In this document: piece after piece, positions 44,537-52,911 of the stretch
Layout of the letters: every line of letters begins with the position of its first letter
How positions within the stretch are numbered: position 1 is the first letter of the stretch
Assembly: GCA_040880485.1 (NCBI GenBank)
Contig: JBBDIJ010000009.1
Coordinates: forward strand, 62,001 to 126,000
Source: JBBDIJ01 sp040880485
GTDB taxonomy: Bacteria > Bacteroidota > Rhodothermia > Balneolales > Balneolaceae
Length of the DNA stretch: 64,000 bases
Direction of reading: 5' to 3'
Program-made: the position numbers and the translations under genes
Notes under the pieces: generated by a model
Databases searched by the model: none
The model's input: only the letters and a program-made list of their open reading frames with translations
Told to the model about the DNA's origin: nothing

Positions 44537-46777
44537 ATGAATCTATTCCGTCCACTTTCGCTGGCGTTACTGGCCATCACTGTACTCGGGGCTGCTTGTG
44601 AGCGCCCTTCAAGCCCCGACTTTACAACATCTCAGGCTATCGAATTTCCGCTTTTTCAGGATCGGTCCTTCCAATTTATGGGGAGCTCGGCTAGCGCCCT
44701 GATCGATACCACAACGCCCGATTTTGAGGGTCTTTTTTCCATCGATTCAGAGAGTTTTGTATCACTCGGAATCACAGAGACATTCGACTTTGGCGATCTG
44801 GAGGATGCCATTCCGGTCATTTCGATTGACCCCAACGCCTTTGAAGCGGCAGTGGGTCCTGTAAAGATCAGTAATTTCTCATCAGCATCTGCTGGTGGCG
44901 AGCTCGGCCGCGCCACATTTGAGCAGCTCACCGGCCTGGATCCCGCACTTTTCGGTGAGGGTACATTTGTCCCTGGCAGTAGTTCTCCATGGGTCAATAT
45001 AGATCTGGATACAGACTATCTGGTGAGTGCCACTATTGTAGAGGGTTTGCTGGAGATCGTTCTTGAAAATCAGATGGGTCTGGATCTCGACTTGTTGCAG
45101 CTACGGCTTAACTCCGGCGGCCTGGAAGTGGAGACAGTAGATTTTACAGATCTGCTCCATGGAGATGTGGCAACAGAGTCGATGCTGATATCACCGGGCC
45201 AGGTGCTCCAGGATCTGAATGTGGATGTAAGAGTAGAGTGGGGCCCCCAGACGACACAGGCCGATCCGGACGCGCTGATTATCCGGGATGTGGCTGGTCA
45301 GGGTCTCACCGCATCGGAAATTGAAGCGGTGGTTCCACCCCAGGAGTTCGCTATATCCGGGAACAATTCCATTCCTGCCGATCAGTTTCTCTTTAGCGAT
45401 CCAGGCCACTACATTGAATTGGAGGAGGGGAGCCTCTCCGTAGATCAGATCGTTAACAATCTTGATCTTGGAATCGATGTACTGAGAATTTCATTTCCTG
45501 GCATCAGGACAGCTCCCTACGGGGAAGCCGACTCTTTGGTGATCGAATTCTCCGGGCCCGAGCGTATCGAGAGAAAAAGCAGTAATCCGGAAGGTATCGT
45601 GTCAGATCTTTCCGGCTTGCGAGTGTATGCCGAAGGAAACAGGATCGATTACAATCTCTACGCCCTTACTGAAGATACCCGAACCGGGCAGGGGGCCGAT
45701 CCCCGGACTCTGAATCAGGATGATGACGTCAGGGCATCCATTCAAATAGAAGGGCTTGTCCTTGGATCCGCAGTGGGAGTTATCGCGAATCGGGATATCG
45801 TTCTTAACGATGACTCTCCTGACAACGGGATTGGAGTGCTGGATCTTATGAATGACCTCGAGGCGCAGATTATAGAGGTAGAGGGCCTCAACGACCTCTC
45901 TGATCAGCTTGAAGGGATCGAATTCACAAATGCCCGGTTGCGAATAGAGTTTGAGACCAACATCGGGGTACCCACCGAAGTGGTCGGTTCATTTATGGGG
46001 GTTGCCGGAGGCCAAAACTACTTTCTTGCCGGAAAAGCTGGAGAGAACACATATGCCGGAACTGGAAATATACCAGGTGGAATGCTGTTTGACGGAACAC
46101 CTCTCGATTCGGATCAACTGATTCGATTCGACATTCCGCCAGGAGACGGCACTCTGACTACACATGTGATCGAGTTCGACAGAGATAACTCCACTATTAT
46201 TCAGTTTCTCAACCGCCTGCCTGGTGAAGTTCGTTTTATCGGAAAGGCGAATTTGAACTCTGATGATGAAGTTGGCGTGATTGTCAATCCGGTACGGTTT
46301 GAACCGACAATCACGGTGGACATCCCCCTGAGTATTCAGACTCTGACAGCGGCCATCTTTCGTGATACAACAGACCAGGATATGAGTGACCTTCCTGGGG
46401 ATGGCGACGACAGTAGCATCGATGAAGCGACTCTCACTATTCAGTATGCGAACGGTTTCCCGCTTGAAATCTCTTTAAGTTTTGAATTTCTGGACGAAGA
46501 GGGTGCACCTGTAACCACCATACCTCTTGAGGGGCAAATTCCTATTGCTATGCAGGCTGCGACAGTAAGCCAGTCCGGTTATTCTGATGGTGAATCGGAG
46601 GGTAGTTTTGCGGTCTCTCTGAACAGAGATCAACTGAGAGATTTAAGCAGAGCCAGATCGATGATCTACAATGCGAGCCTGATGACCAGCGATCAACAGG
46701 AGGTACGCCTGAAGGCGACTGATGTTGTGCGTTTCTCTGCCGGTGTAAAACTCGTTCTGGAAACGGATGTCAAATAA
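44537..46777 (+). CDS. large acidic surface lipoprotein, unknown family
   Basis: 746 residues. The signal peptide MNLFRPLSLALLAITVLGAAC ends at a lipobox. The rest is acidic, rich in Asp/Glu/Ser/Gly and predicted beta-strand, with no motif I can name and repeated Asp/Thr-rich strand pairs. It ends within 11 bases of the in-frame upstream ATG of the next gene, with which it probably forms a pair. Its position after tRNA-Ser gives no functional hint. Not recognised as an enzyme. Confidence 0.55.
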   Translation: MNLFRPLSLALLAITVLGAACERPSSPDFTTSQAIEFPLFQDRSFQFMGSSASALIDTTTPDFEGLFSIDSESFVSLGITETFDFGDLEDAIPVISIDPNAFEAAVGPVKISNFSSASAGGELGRATFEQLTGLDPALFGEGTFVPGSSSPWVNIDLDTDYLVSATIVEGLLEIVLENQMGLDLDLLQLRLNSGGLEVETVDFTDLLHGDVATESMLISPGQVLQDLNVDVRVEWGPQTTQADPDALIIRDVAGQGLTASEIEAVVPPQEFAISGNNSIPADQFLFSDPGHYIELEEGSLSVDQIVNNLDLGIDVLRISFPGIRTAPYGEADSLVIEFSGPERIERKSSNPEGIVSDLSGLRVYAEGNRIDYNLYALTEDTRTGQGADPRTLNQDDDVRASIQIEGLVLGSAVGVIANRDIVLNDDSPDNGIGVLDLMNDLEAQIIEVEGLNDLSDQLEGIEFTNARLRIEFETNIGVPTEVVGSFMGVAGGQNYFLAGKAGENTYAGTGNIPGGMLFDGTPLDSDQLIRFDIPPGDGTLTTHVIEFDRDNSTIIQFLNRLPGEVRFIGKANLNSDDEVGVIVNPVRFEPTITVDIPLSIQTLTAAIFRDTTDQDMSDLPGDGDDSSIDEATLTIQYANGFPLEISLSFEFLDEEGAPVTTIPLEGQIPIAMQAATVSQSGYSDGESEGSFAVSLNRDQLRDLSRARSMIYNASLMTSDQQEVRLKATDVVRFSAGVKLVLETDVK

Positions 46778-46796
46778 CAAATCGGGTTTACACACA

Positions 46797-48359
46797 ATGA
46801 ATATGAAGACATGCCGCCTTTTGATATCGGCTTCAGCCACTCTTTTACTTACACTTCCTCTCGTTGGGGATGTGGATGCTCAAAGCCGACACATGACCCC
46901 GGCCAGTCATGCACTGGGTGCGGGTGGAACTGCTTATGTAGATACCTATCATGCAAATTTTGTAAACCCGGCCAACCTGTTGATTCGTGGTGGTGACAGG
47001 CCTCGCCGGACTGTAGGGATCTATGGAGGCCTCCACATGACCATAGGTGGTTCCCTGGCCAATATGAATACTTATAACCGGTATCTGACTACCGGCCAGA
47101 CCATTCGCGGAGAAGTGGCTCAGGACATGTTTGACAGTTGGTTCGGCAAGGGTCTGAATGAAACCCGCTCTCTGGGATTCGATTTGACTCATACACTATT
47201 TGGAGCTTCCTACAGAAGGGAGAATTGGGCCGCTTCGATTGCTGCGCGCAACCGGGTTATGATGAGTGGCGACATGAACCGCGGCATGGCAGAGTTGCTC
47301 TTTCTTGGACTGGACTCCTCCATCTTTCAGACCCCAAGAGCCGTTAATATGAGTTTTGAGACGCTCGCGTTTTCAGAACTGTCATTCGGGTTTGCCCGTA
47401 AGATGCTGGAGTTCAACAGTAACAGTAATGGCCGTGAAATAACTCTCTATGCGGGGGTTGCACCCAAACTTCTAATTGCCCAAAACAGTGCACGCTTCGA
47501 TCTGCAATCTCAATTGACCATTAGTTCAGCAGATGAGAACAGCAACTCCTCTATCCATCACAGCTTTGTTTACAATCTGGAGACGACCGGTGAGTTGACC
47601 TCACAGATGGAACAGTACCACTTCGATCGGCGAGTTCAGAATATGGATGTAGATTTTGATGACTATGTAGATCCGCCTGCGGAAGATGCATATTCTGTAA
47701 AGTCACTTGGAATCGGGTTTGATCTCGGGACTACTCTTGTGATGAATCTGGAAGGGTACGATCTGCCCGGAGCTTCCCTTTTCCGTGGTAGTCGCACCCT
47801 GACAGTCGGTTTTGCAATTTCGGATATTGGAGCGCTTGATTTTGGGCCTTCGGGAGGGGTCTTTAATGGTGCGGGAGAGCTTGACTGGCACGGTTTTTCC
47901 TACGATCAGGAGATGATTGACGAGCAATTTGACGGTGATGAATCACTCTACTTCGAGTCTGTTATCTCAGACAGTATAGGTGATGAGCTCTATGCCAATT
48001 TTACGCCTGTTCAGGGTCAGGGTGTGGTGAGAAACCTCCCAACTACAGTGAATCTGGGTGTACACCTGAAACTTGGCAAGTGGGGTGTTATGATGGATTT
48101 TGGTAAAGGTTTTAACTCCCGTGGTGTGAACAGCCGGCGTGCCTATCTCTCAATGGGCACAGAGTATCGGCTTTTCAATATCATACCTTTGCGCGTTGGT
48201 ATGAAGAGAGGCGGGTTTGCTTCGGCCTCTTATCATGCAGGTACCGGTCTGGAGTTCAGAAATTTCGAATTCACACTTAGCGTGAGCAGTGTACGAAACT
48301 CATCAGCATATGGCTCATCTGGCGGTTTTGCTTTTTCAGGGCTGGTCTTCCATTTCTGA
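46797..48359 (+). CDS. DUF5723-like outer-membrane barrel protein
   Basis: 520 residues from ATG 46797 (signal peptide MKTCRLLISASATLLLTLPL just inside; the ATG at 46767 lacks a signal). The mature protein begins HMTPASHALGAGGTAYVDTY and FVNPANLL, a pattern shared with conserved Bacteroidota barrel proteins (PorV/DUF5723-like). It ends in a terminal Phe (GLVFHF), as barrels do. It probably works with the large lipoprotein upstream. Its 3' end overlaps the convergent SPOR gene by 24 bases. Confidence 0.55.
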   Translation: MNMKTCRLLISASATLLLTLPLVGDVDAQSRHMTPASHALGAGGTAYVDTYHANFVNPANLLIRGGDRPRRTVGIYGGLHMTIGGSLANMNTYNRYLTTGQTIRGEVAQDMFDSWFGKGLNETRSLGFDLTHTLFGASYRRENWAASIAARNRVMMSGDMNRGMAELLFLGLDSSIFQTPRAVNMSFETLAFSELSFGFARKMLEFNSNSNGREITLYAGVAPKLLIAQNSARFDLQSQLTISSADENSNSSIHHSFVYNLETTGELTSQMEQYHFDRRVQNMDVDFDDYVDPPAEDAYSVKSLGIGFDLGTTLVMNLEGYDLPGASLFRGSRTLTVGFAISDIGALDFGPSGGVFNGAGELDWHGFSYDQEMIDEQFDGDESLYFESVISDSIGDELYANFTPVQGQGVVRNLPTTVNLGVHLKLGKWGVMMDFGKGFNSRGVNSRRAYLSMGTEYRLFNIIPLRVGMKRGGFASASYHAGTGLEFRNFEFTLSVSSVRNSSAYGSSGGFAFSGLVFHF

Positions 48360-48980
48360 TGAACCTGGCTCTTCTGCCCGCTCATCCGGCTCTCTTAAGT
48401 GGAACCCGACTGAGTCGGCTGGTATCCGAAAAGGGTTAATCTGTGCGTGAACAACCCAGGCATCAGGGTAATGCTCTTTCAAGACACGGGAGAGTTCGAT
48501 GGCGCGATCCCTGTCCTGGAAATCTCCAACACGAACACGATAATAGGGTTGTCTGAAGTAGATGTAGGAGTGAGGAGAGTACTCACTGAATGTGGAGTCG
48601 GCCCAGGTGTTAAATTGAGACTGCAGAGTATCGGCATCCTGAACATTCCGTGTAGAGAGAATCTGAATTCGGAATCCGGCGTATGGATCAGATTCAACGT
48701 CACTTTCGTCCTGCTTTTGCAGAAATGAATCCGGCAAGTCGTGAGAGATAGAGGGAAAACGGTCTTCAAGGTAGCTTCGGGTCTGCATGAGTACAGTCTC
48801 CAGTTCGTCCAGATCTTCTGCGTCTGCGGGTTCTGGCCGGTCGGAGATATTATCTAATACACTCTTCGGGAAGTCCAAAATGGTTGGTGTATCACTCTCC
48901 CGATCGTCTTCGGACACAGGCTCGCTTGTTGCACACGATACAAGAATAAGTAGTGGTATAAGGAGTGTATAATACTTCAT
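48336..48980 (-). CDS. SPOR-domain lipoprotein
   Basis: 214 residues: signal peptide with lipobox (LILVSCATS), an acidic linker, and a C-terminal SPOR domain (about 120-195; GFRIQILSTRNVQDADTLQS, YRVRVGDFQDRDRAIELSRV) that binds denuded glycan strands at division sites. The cell-division or cell-wall role is inferred from the domain. Its last codons overlap antiparallel with the barrel gene (24 bases). About 90 bases separate it from pckA. Confidence 0.8.
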   Translation of the reverse strand: MKYYTLLIPLLILVSCATSEPVSEDDRESDTPTILDFPKSVLDNISDRPEPADAEDLDELETVLMQTRSYLEDRFPSISHDLPDSFLQKQDESDVESDPYAGFRIQILSTRNVQDADTLQSQFNTWADSTFSEYSPHSYIYFRQPYYRVRVGDFQDRDRAIELSRVLKEHYPDAWVVHAQINPFRIPADSVGFHLREPDERAEEPGSSEMEDQP

Positions 48981-49070
48981 ATGTGTGGAAACATTGAAAG
49001 TGTAAAAATATTTTGGCAGCTAAATAACGAGTAAAAATGAGAGTTCTTGCCAGGCTGTTTGAAGAAACTG

Positions 49071-50639
49071 TTACATTTTATCGAACCGTTTATAGTTTTC
49101 GATAAACATTCGGGATAGTTCTGCAGCCTTTCGATCGTATGCTTGTGGATCGGACCAGGTATCACGTGGCCTCAAAAGTTGGGAGGGGACGCCATCGATG
49201 CTTTCGGGAACTTCCAACCCAAAAACCGGATCTACTCTGTACGATACCTGATCCAGCCCGCCTCGAAAGATCTCAGAGAGCATGGCACGGGTATGTTTAA
49301 GCTTGATTCTGTTCCCGGTTCCAAATGAGCCGCCTGTCCATCCTGTGTTCAGCAACCATACAGAGGAACCATGCTTTTCGATCTTTTTTGTTAGTAGCTC
49401 TGCATAAACTTTAGGGTGGAGCGGCATGAATGGTGCTCCAAAGCATGTAGAAAAGGTTGCCTGGGGTTCTGTGATTCCACGCTCTGTTCCAGCTATTTTT
49501 GCTGTGTAGCCGCTGATGAAGTGATATATGGTCTGTTCACGGTTCAGCCTTGCCACGGGTGGAAGAATTCCGAAAGCGTCGGCCGTCAGAAATATAATCT
49601 GTTCGGGATGGCCACCCACACCTTCAACGCTTGCGTTGGGAATGAAGTGAATAGGGTATGCACATCTGGTATTTTCTGTTAGCGTGGCGTCATCGAAATT
49701 GGGTTGTCTGCCATCATCCAAGATCACATTTTCAAGTATGGTACCGGGCATTTTGGTGGTTGCATATATGAGCGGCTCATCATCTTCTGAAAGCTTTATG
49801 GTTTTTGCGTAGCAACCACCTTCAAAATTAAAGACCCCCTGATCACTCCAGCCATGTTCGTCATCACCAATCAGGATGCGGTCTGTGTCTGAAGAGAGTG
49901 TAGTCTTGCCCGTCCCCGAGAGGCCAAAGAATAGTGCGGTCCGTCTCTCATGGTCCATATTTGCTGAGCAGTGCATTGGCATGACCCCCCTTTGAGGTAA
50001 AAGGTAGTTCATGACGGTGAAGATACCCTTTTTTACCTCACCTGAGTAGAGAGTACCACCTATTAGTATTAAATTTTTCTCGAAACTACAGAGGATGAAT
50101 GTGCCTGAACGGGTGCCGTCCTCTTCCGGGTCGGCCCGGAAATTTGGTGCGGCGAGTACCGTAAACCCCGGCTTGTGATCTTCGAGAGACTCTTTGTTCG
50201 GGCGAATGAACATATTGTGAGCAAAGAGTGCATGATAGGCCGCTTCACTGACAACACGTACATTTATACGGTATTCGGGATCAGCGCCTGCATAGAGATC
50301 CTTTACATAGATCTTTTTGTCTGCAAGATAGTCTGTCATTTTCCTGTGCATCCTGTCGAACAGTTCTGCACTGGTCGGTTGATTGAACCCGCCCCAGTCG
50401 ATTTTCTCAATTGTTTCCCGATCTTCAACAAAGCAACGATCTCCGGGAGATCTACCTGTATAAGATCCTGTGAGAACCCTGAGGGCCATATCTTTTGTCA
50501 ATATGGCTTCCTCGTTCACAATAGCTTGTTCGTATAGCTCTGGCGGAGTCAGGTTCCAAAGTGCACGACTGTTTTGACCGAGCCCGATAGTGTCTAGTCC
50601 GTAGCTGCTCTTGGGTTGTTTGCCGTAATCGTTTGACAT
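49071..50639 (-). CDS. pckA: phosphoenolpyruvate carboxykinase (ATP)
   Basis: 522 residues. It carries the P-loop GLSGTGKTT (239-247), the PEPCK motif ILIGDDEHGW (kinase-2 region) and GSYTGRSPGD (oxaloacetate/PEP arginine loop). It converts oxaloacetate to PEP in gluconeogenesis. It is divergent from aguB (about 147 bases), so promoters for both are in that gap. Confidence 0.97.
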   Translation of the reverse strand: MSNDYGKQPKSSYGLDTIGLGQNSRALWNLTPPELYEQAIVNEEAILTKDMALRVLTGSYTGRSPGDRCFVEDRETIEKIDWGGFNQPTSAELFDRMHRKMTDYLADKKIYVKDLYAGADPEYRINVRVVSEAAYHALFAHNMFIRPNKESLEDHKPGFTVLAAPNFRADPEEDGTRSGTFILCSFEKNLILIGGTLYSGEVKKGIFTVMNYLLPQRGVMPMHCSANMDHERRTALFFGLSGTGKTTLSSDTDRILIGDDEHGWSDQGVFNFEGGCYAKTIKLSEDDEPLIYATTKMPGTILENVILDDGRQPNFDDATLTENTRCAYPIHFIPNASVEGVGGHPEQIIFLTADAFGILPPVARLNREQTIYHFISGYTAKIAGTERGITEPQATFSTCFGAPFMPLHPKVYAELLTKKIEKHGSSVWLLNTGWTGGSFGTGNRIKLKHTRAMLSEIFRGGLDQVSYRVDPVFGLEVPESIDGVPSQLLRPRDTWSDPQAYDRKAAELSRMFIENYKRFDKM

Positions 50640-50786
50640 GAATCTCTGAAGTGTTGCTTTCTTCTGTGAATGTATGTATGAACAGTAACATACTCTGAAA
50701 AACCCTAAGGATTGAGTAATATTCTTGCAAAAACTTTACCCTGATTGTCAAGATTAATAAGGTTAAACACAAAGCAGGCATTGAGA

Positions 50787-51635
50787 ATGAAACTAGCCCT
50801 CCTTCAATACAGCTGTACTGATGATGTCGAAAAAAATGTAACCGATATTTTGAGTCGAATCTCGGAAGCAGCCGGAAGGGGTGCTGATCTGGTGGTTCTT
50901 CCGGAGCTCTCACAGACACCATACTTCTGCCAATCAGTAGATCCGAAAGCTTTCCGGTTTGCCGAATCCATTCCCGGCCCAACGATCAGGAAAATTTCCG
51001 AATCGGCTGTTGAAAACGGGGTTCATATAGTCGTCCCGCTATTTGAAAAAGCCACACCGGGCATTTATTTCAACGCGCTTGCACTCCTTATGCCGGATGG
51101 TTCTCTGGCCGGTGTCTATCGCAAAATGCACATACCTGAAGATCCCGGATTTCATGAGAAATACTACTTTACTCCGGGAGACAAGGGATACCGCAGTTTT
51201 GATACACCGTGGGGCAGGGTGGGTACTCTCATCTGTTGGGATCAGTGGTATCCGGAGGCTGCGAGAATTACGGCTATGACAGGAGCGCAATTGCTTCTTT
51301 ATCCTACAGCAATAGGCACTCTTAAAGACGAAGGGGAAGCGGAACGAGAGAGATTTCATTCCGCCTGGCAGTTAATACAGAGAAGCCATGCTGTTGCCAA
51401 TGGATGCTTTGTGGCGGCTGTGAACCGGTGTGGAAAAGAGGGTGGTACCACCTTCTGGGGACACTCTTTTGTTTCGGATCCGTTTGGCCGGATAATTGAA
51501 GAAGCAGGCGATGATGAGGAGATATTAGTAGCCGATATTGATCTGCAGAGTGTCGAGAAACAGCGGCAGGAGTGGCCCTTTTTCAGGGATCGACGGATTG
51601 ACAGTTACAGACCTCTGCTCAGGCGAATGCTCTAG
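50787..51635 (+). CDS. aguB: N-carbamoylputrescine amidase
   Basis: A 282-residue nitrilase-superfamily amidase of the arginine-agmatine-putrescine route. The catalytic triad is Glu40 (LPELSQ), Lys113 (YRKMHIPEDP) and Cys150 (LICWDQWYPEAAR). The ATG at 50787 is chosen; upstream in-frame residues do not fit the family. The partner agmatine deiminase (aguA) is not adjacent. The region downstream leads into the cysteine attenuator. Confidence 0.92.
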   Translation: MKLALLQYSCTDDVEKNVTDILSRISEAAGRGADLVVLPELSQTPYFCQSVDPKAFRFAESIPGPTIRKISESAVENGVHIVVPLFEKATPGIYFNALALLMPDGSLAGVYRKMHIPEDPGFHEKYYFTPGDKGYRSFDTPWGRVGTLICWDQWYPEAARITAMTGAQLLLYPTAIGTLKDEGEAERERFHSAWQLIQRSHAVANGCFVAAVNRCGKEGGTTFWGHSFVSDPFGRIIEEAGDDEEILVADIDLQSVEKQRQEWPFFRDRRIDSYRPLLRRML

Positions 51636-51694
51636 AGTATTCTATCTGGTGGCGATGACCCGGAAAAACTCTACCGGTTTGAGTCGATCTGTGC

Positions 51695-51723
51695 TTGACA
51701 TGCGTTGAAAAAGTCACTATTCT
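51695..51723 (+). promoter_or_regulatory. sigma-70-like promoter of the cobA-cysH leader
   Basis: TTGACA (51695-51700), a 17-base spacer, then TATTCT (51718-51723). Transcription would start near 51730, where GATGTC/GACATC (51730-51735 and 51742-51747) can form a 6-bp hairpin at the 5' end of the RNA. This is the best-matching promoter I see in the window. Confidence 0.65.
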
Positions 51724-51784
51724 ATCTGTGATGTCCGTATCGACATCAACGGGTTGATTTTATACCAAAAGATTGGAGCACTGC

Positions 51785-51889
51785 GTGATACTTGCCAAAA
51801 AACTTACAGGCCAAATGATTTGCTGCTGTTGCTGTTGCTGTTGCTGCATGTGCAGCTATGGAGGTAGTGGTCTGAGTTGGAACCGGTAA
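51785..51889 (+). CDS. polycysteine leader peptide of the cobA-cysH operon
   Basis: 34 codons from GTG 51785, preceded by a GGAG at 51775-51778 six bases upstream. The peptide runs MILAKKLTGQMI, then nine Cys in a row (codons 51821-51847), Met, Cys (51851-51853), then SYGGSGLSWNR and stop TAA 51887-51889. A shorter start at ATG 51815 is possible. Ten of 34 residues are cysteine. Location between promoter and terminator, ahead of sulfate-assimilation genes, marks it as a sensor for charged tRNA-Cys rather than a functional peptide. The other two frames read as Leu runs and Ala/Val runs, but only this frame has a good start site and an early stop placed after the pairing segment. Confidence 0.8.
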   Translation: MILAKKLTGQMICCCCCCCCCMCSYGGSGLSWNR

Positions 51890-51953
51890 GTTGTAAAGAC
51901 TGGAAAACAAGTTTCAAAAAGCCCGCTACCTCTTAAGGTGGCGGGCTTTTTTT
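51860..51953 (+). promoter_or_regulatory. antiterminator / terminator switch (attenuator)
   Basis: The terminator stem is GCCCGCTACC (51921-51930) with GGTGGCGGGC (51937-51946), 10 bp with one G-U, loop TCTTAA, then TTTTTTT (51947-51953). GGAGGTAGTGG (51860-51870), inside the leader ORF seven bases after its last Cys codon, can instead pair with 51923-51933 over 11 consecutive positions (two G-U), destroying the terminator. GCTGC/GCAGC (51843-51847, 51852-51856) makes a small hairpin at the end of the Cys run. Model: with plenty of Cys-tRNA, ribosomes pass and occupy 51860-51870 and the terminator forms. With little, they stall on the Cys codons and antitermination occurs. Confidence 0.75.
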
Positions 51954-52065
51954 ATGATTTTCATCATGAGATAAACAGCCCGCCCCCTCAGAATGTCGGC
52001 CCTGTAAATAAATCGAAGCAGATATATTGATCAACTTTCTGTTTGAAACTGAGCAGATGTAAGCG

Positions 52066-52911
52066 ATGAAAATAAAGTCTGGAGGCGTGAAACATATTAA
52101 AAGCGATAGTAGAAGATTTCCGAAATCCGGTTCAGTCTCTCTCGTCGGAGCCGGGCCGGGAGATCCGGACCTCATTACGGTGCGCGGGGCCAATGCGCTG
52201 AGCCACGCAGACGTGGTTGTGTATGACCGGCTGGTAAATCCTGAACTTTTGAAAATGACCAGAGATGGATCGGAGCATATTTATGTTGGTAAACGTGCCG
52301 GTAAACCTTCCGTATCACAAGATCAGATTAACCGTATCCTTCTCTCCAAGGCATTGGAGGGGAAGTTTGTGGTCCGGCTGAAGGGAGGAGATCCTTTTGT
52401 ATTCGGGCGTGGAGGTGAGGAGTGTGAAGCACTGTCCGGAGCTGGTATACGGTATGAAGTAGTTCCGGGTATTTCGAGTGCACTTGCTGCTCCGGCCTTT
52501 GCCGGTATCCCTGTTACACATCGGAAATTGGCACGTTCATTCACCGTGATAACGGGACATACCATCCGGGGAGAAGATGATGCTGAAGTACTCAGAAGTG
52601 CAGGGGAATCTGATACCCTTATTATACTGATGGGACTGAAAAATCTTGAAGAGATTGCCAGGCGACTGATCGGATTCGGACGAGCTCCCGATACCCCAGC
52701 CGCTGTGGTAGAGCGTGCGAGTTATTTGAATCAGCGAACGGTGGTTGGCACTCTATCTACCATTGGGGAGAGAGCAGAAGGAATGGAGTCTCCCGCAACG
52801 ATCATAATTAGCCCACTGGCTGCAATGGCAAATGATCTCTCCTGGTTTGATCAGGAAGAGACCACAGAGGTTGAAGCGTCGCCACAACTGAAATCCAAAA
52901 TAGTCGGATAA
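52066..52911 (+). CDS. cobA: uroporphyrinogen-III C-methyltransferase
   Basis: 281 residues. It is a SAM-dependent SUMT that makes precorrin-2, the precursor of siroheme for sulfite reductase (or of cobalamin). Signatures: VSLVGAGPGDPDL (24-36), YVGKRAGKPSVSQDQIN, VVRLKGGDPFVFGRGGEE, VVPGISSALAAPA and GIPVTHR. It lacks the CysG dehydrogenase/ferrochelatase domain, so siroheme completion must use another enzyme. Its stop overlaps the start of cysH by one base (TAATG). It lies 112 bases beyond the attenuator terminator. Confidence 0.94.
   Translation: MKIKSGGVKHIKSDSRRFPKSGSVSLVGAGPGDPDLITVRGANALSHADVVVYDRLVNPELLKMTRDGSEHIYVGKRAGKPSVSQDQINRILLSKALEGKFVVRLKGGDPFVFGRGGEECEALSGAGIRYEVVPGISSALAAPAFAGIPVTHRKLARSFTVITGHTIRGEDDAEVLRSAGESDTLIILMGLKNLEEIARRLIGFGRAPDTPAAVVERASYLNQRTVVGTLSTIGERAEGMESPATIIISPLAAMANDLSWFDQEETTEVEASPQLKSKIVG

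Noticed and set aside
51821..51847. Simple CTG/TTG microsatellite
   Set aside because: The repeat is imperfect at the DNA level but exact as Cys codons in a frame with its own ribosome site, start and stop, placed between a promoter and an attenuator-like terminator before sulfur genes. A neutral repeat does not explain these together.
51690..52066. SAM or cobalamin riboswitch before cobA
   Set aside because: No SAM-I kink-turn, SAM-II pseudoknot or B12-box sequence could be seen. The leader ORF and terminator explain the region.
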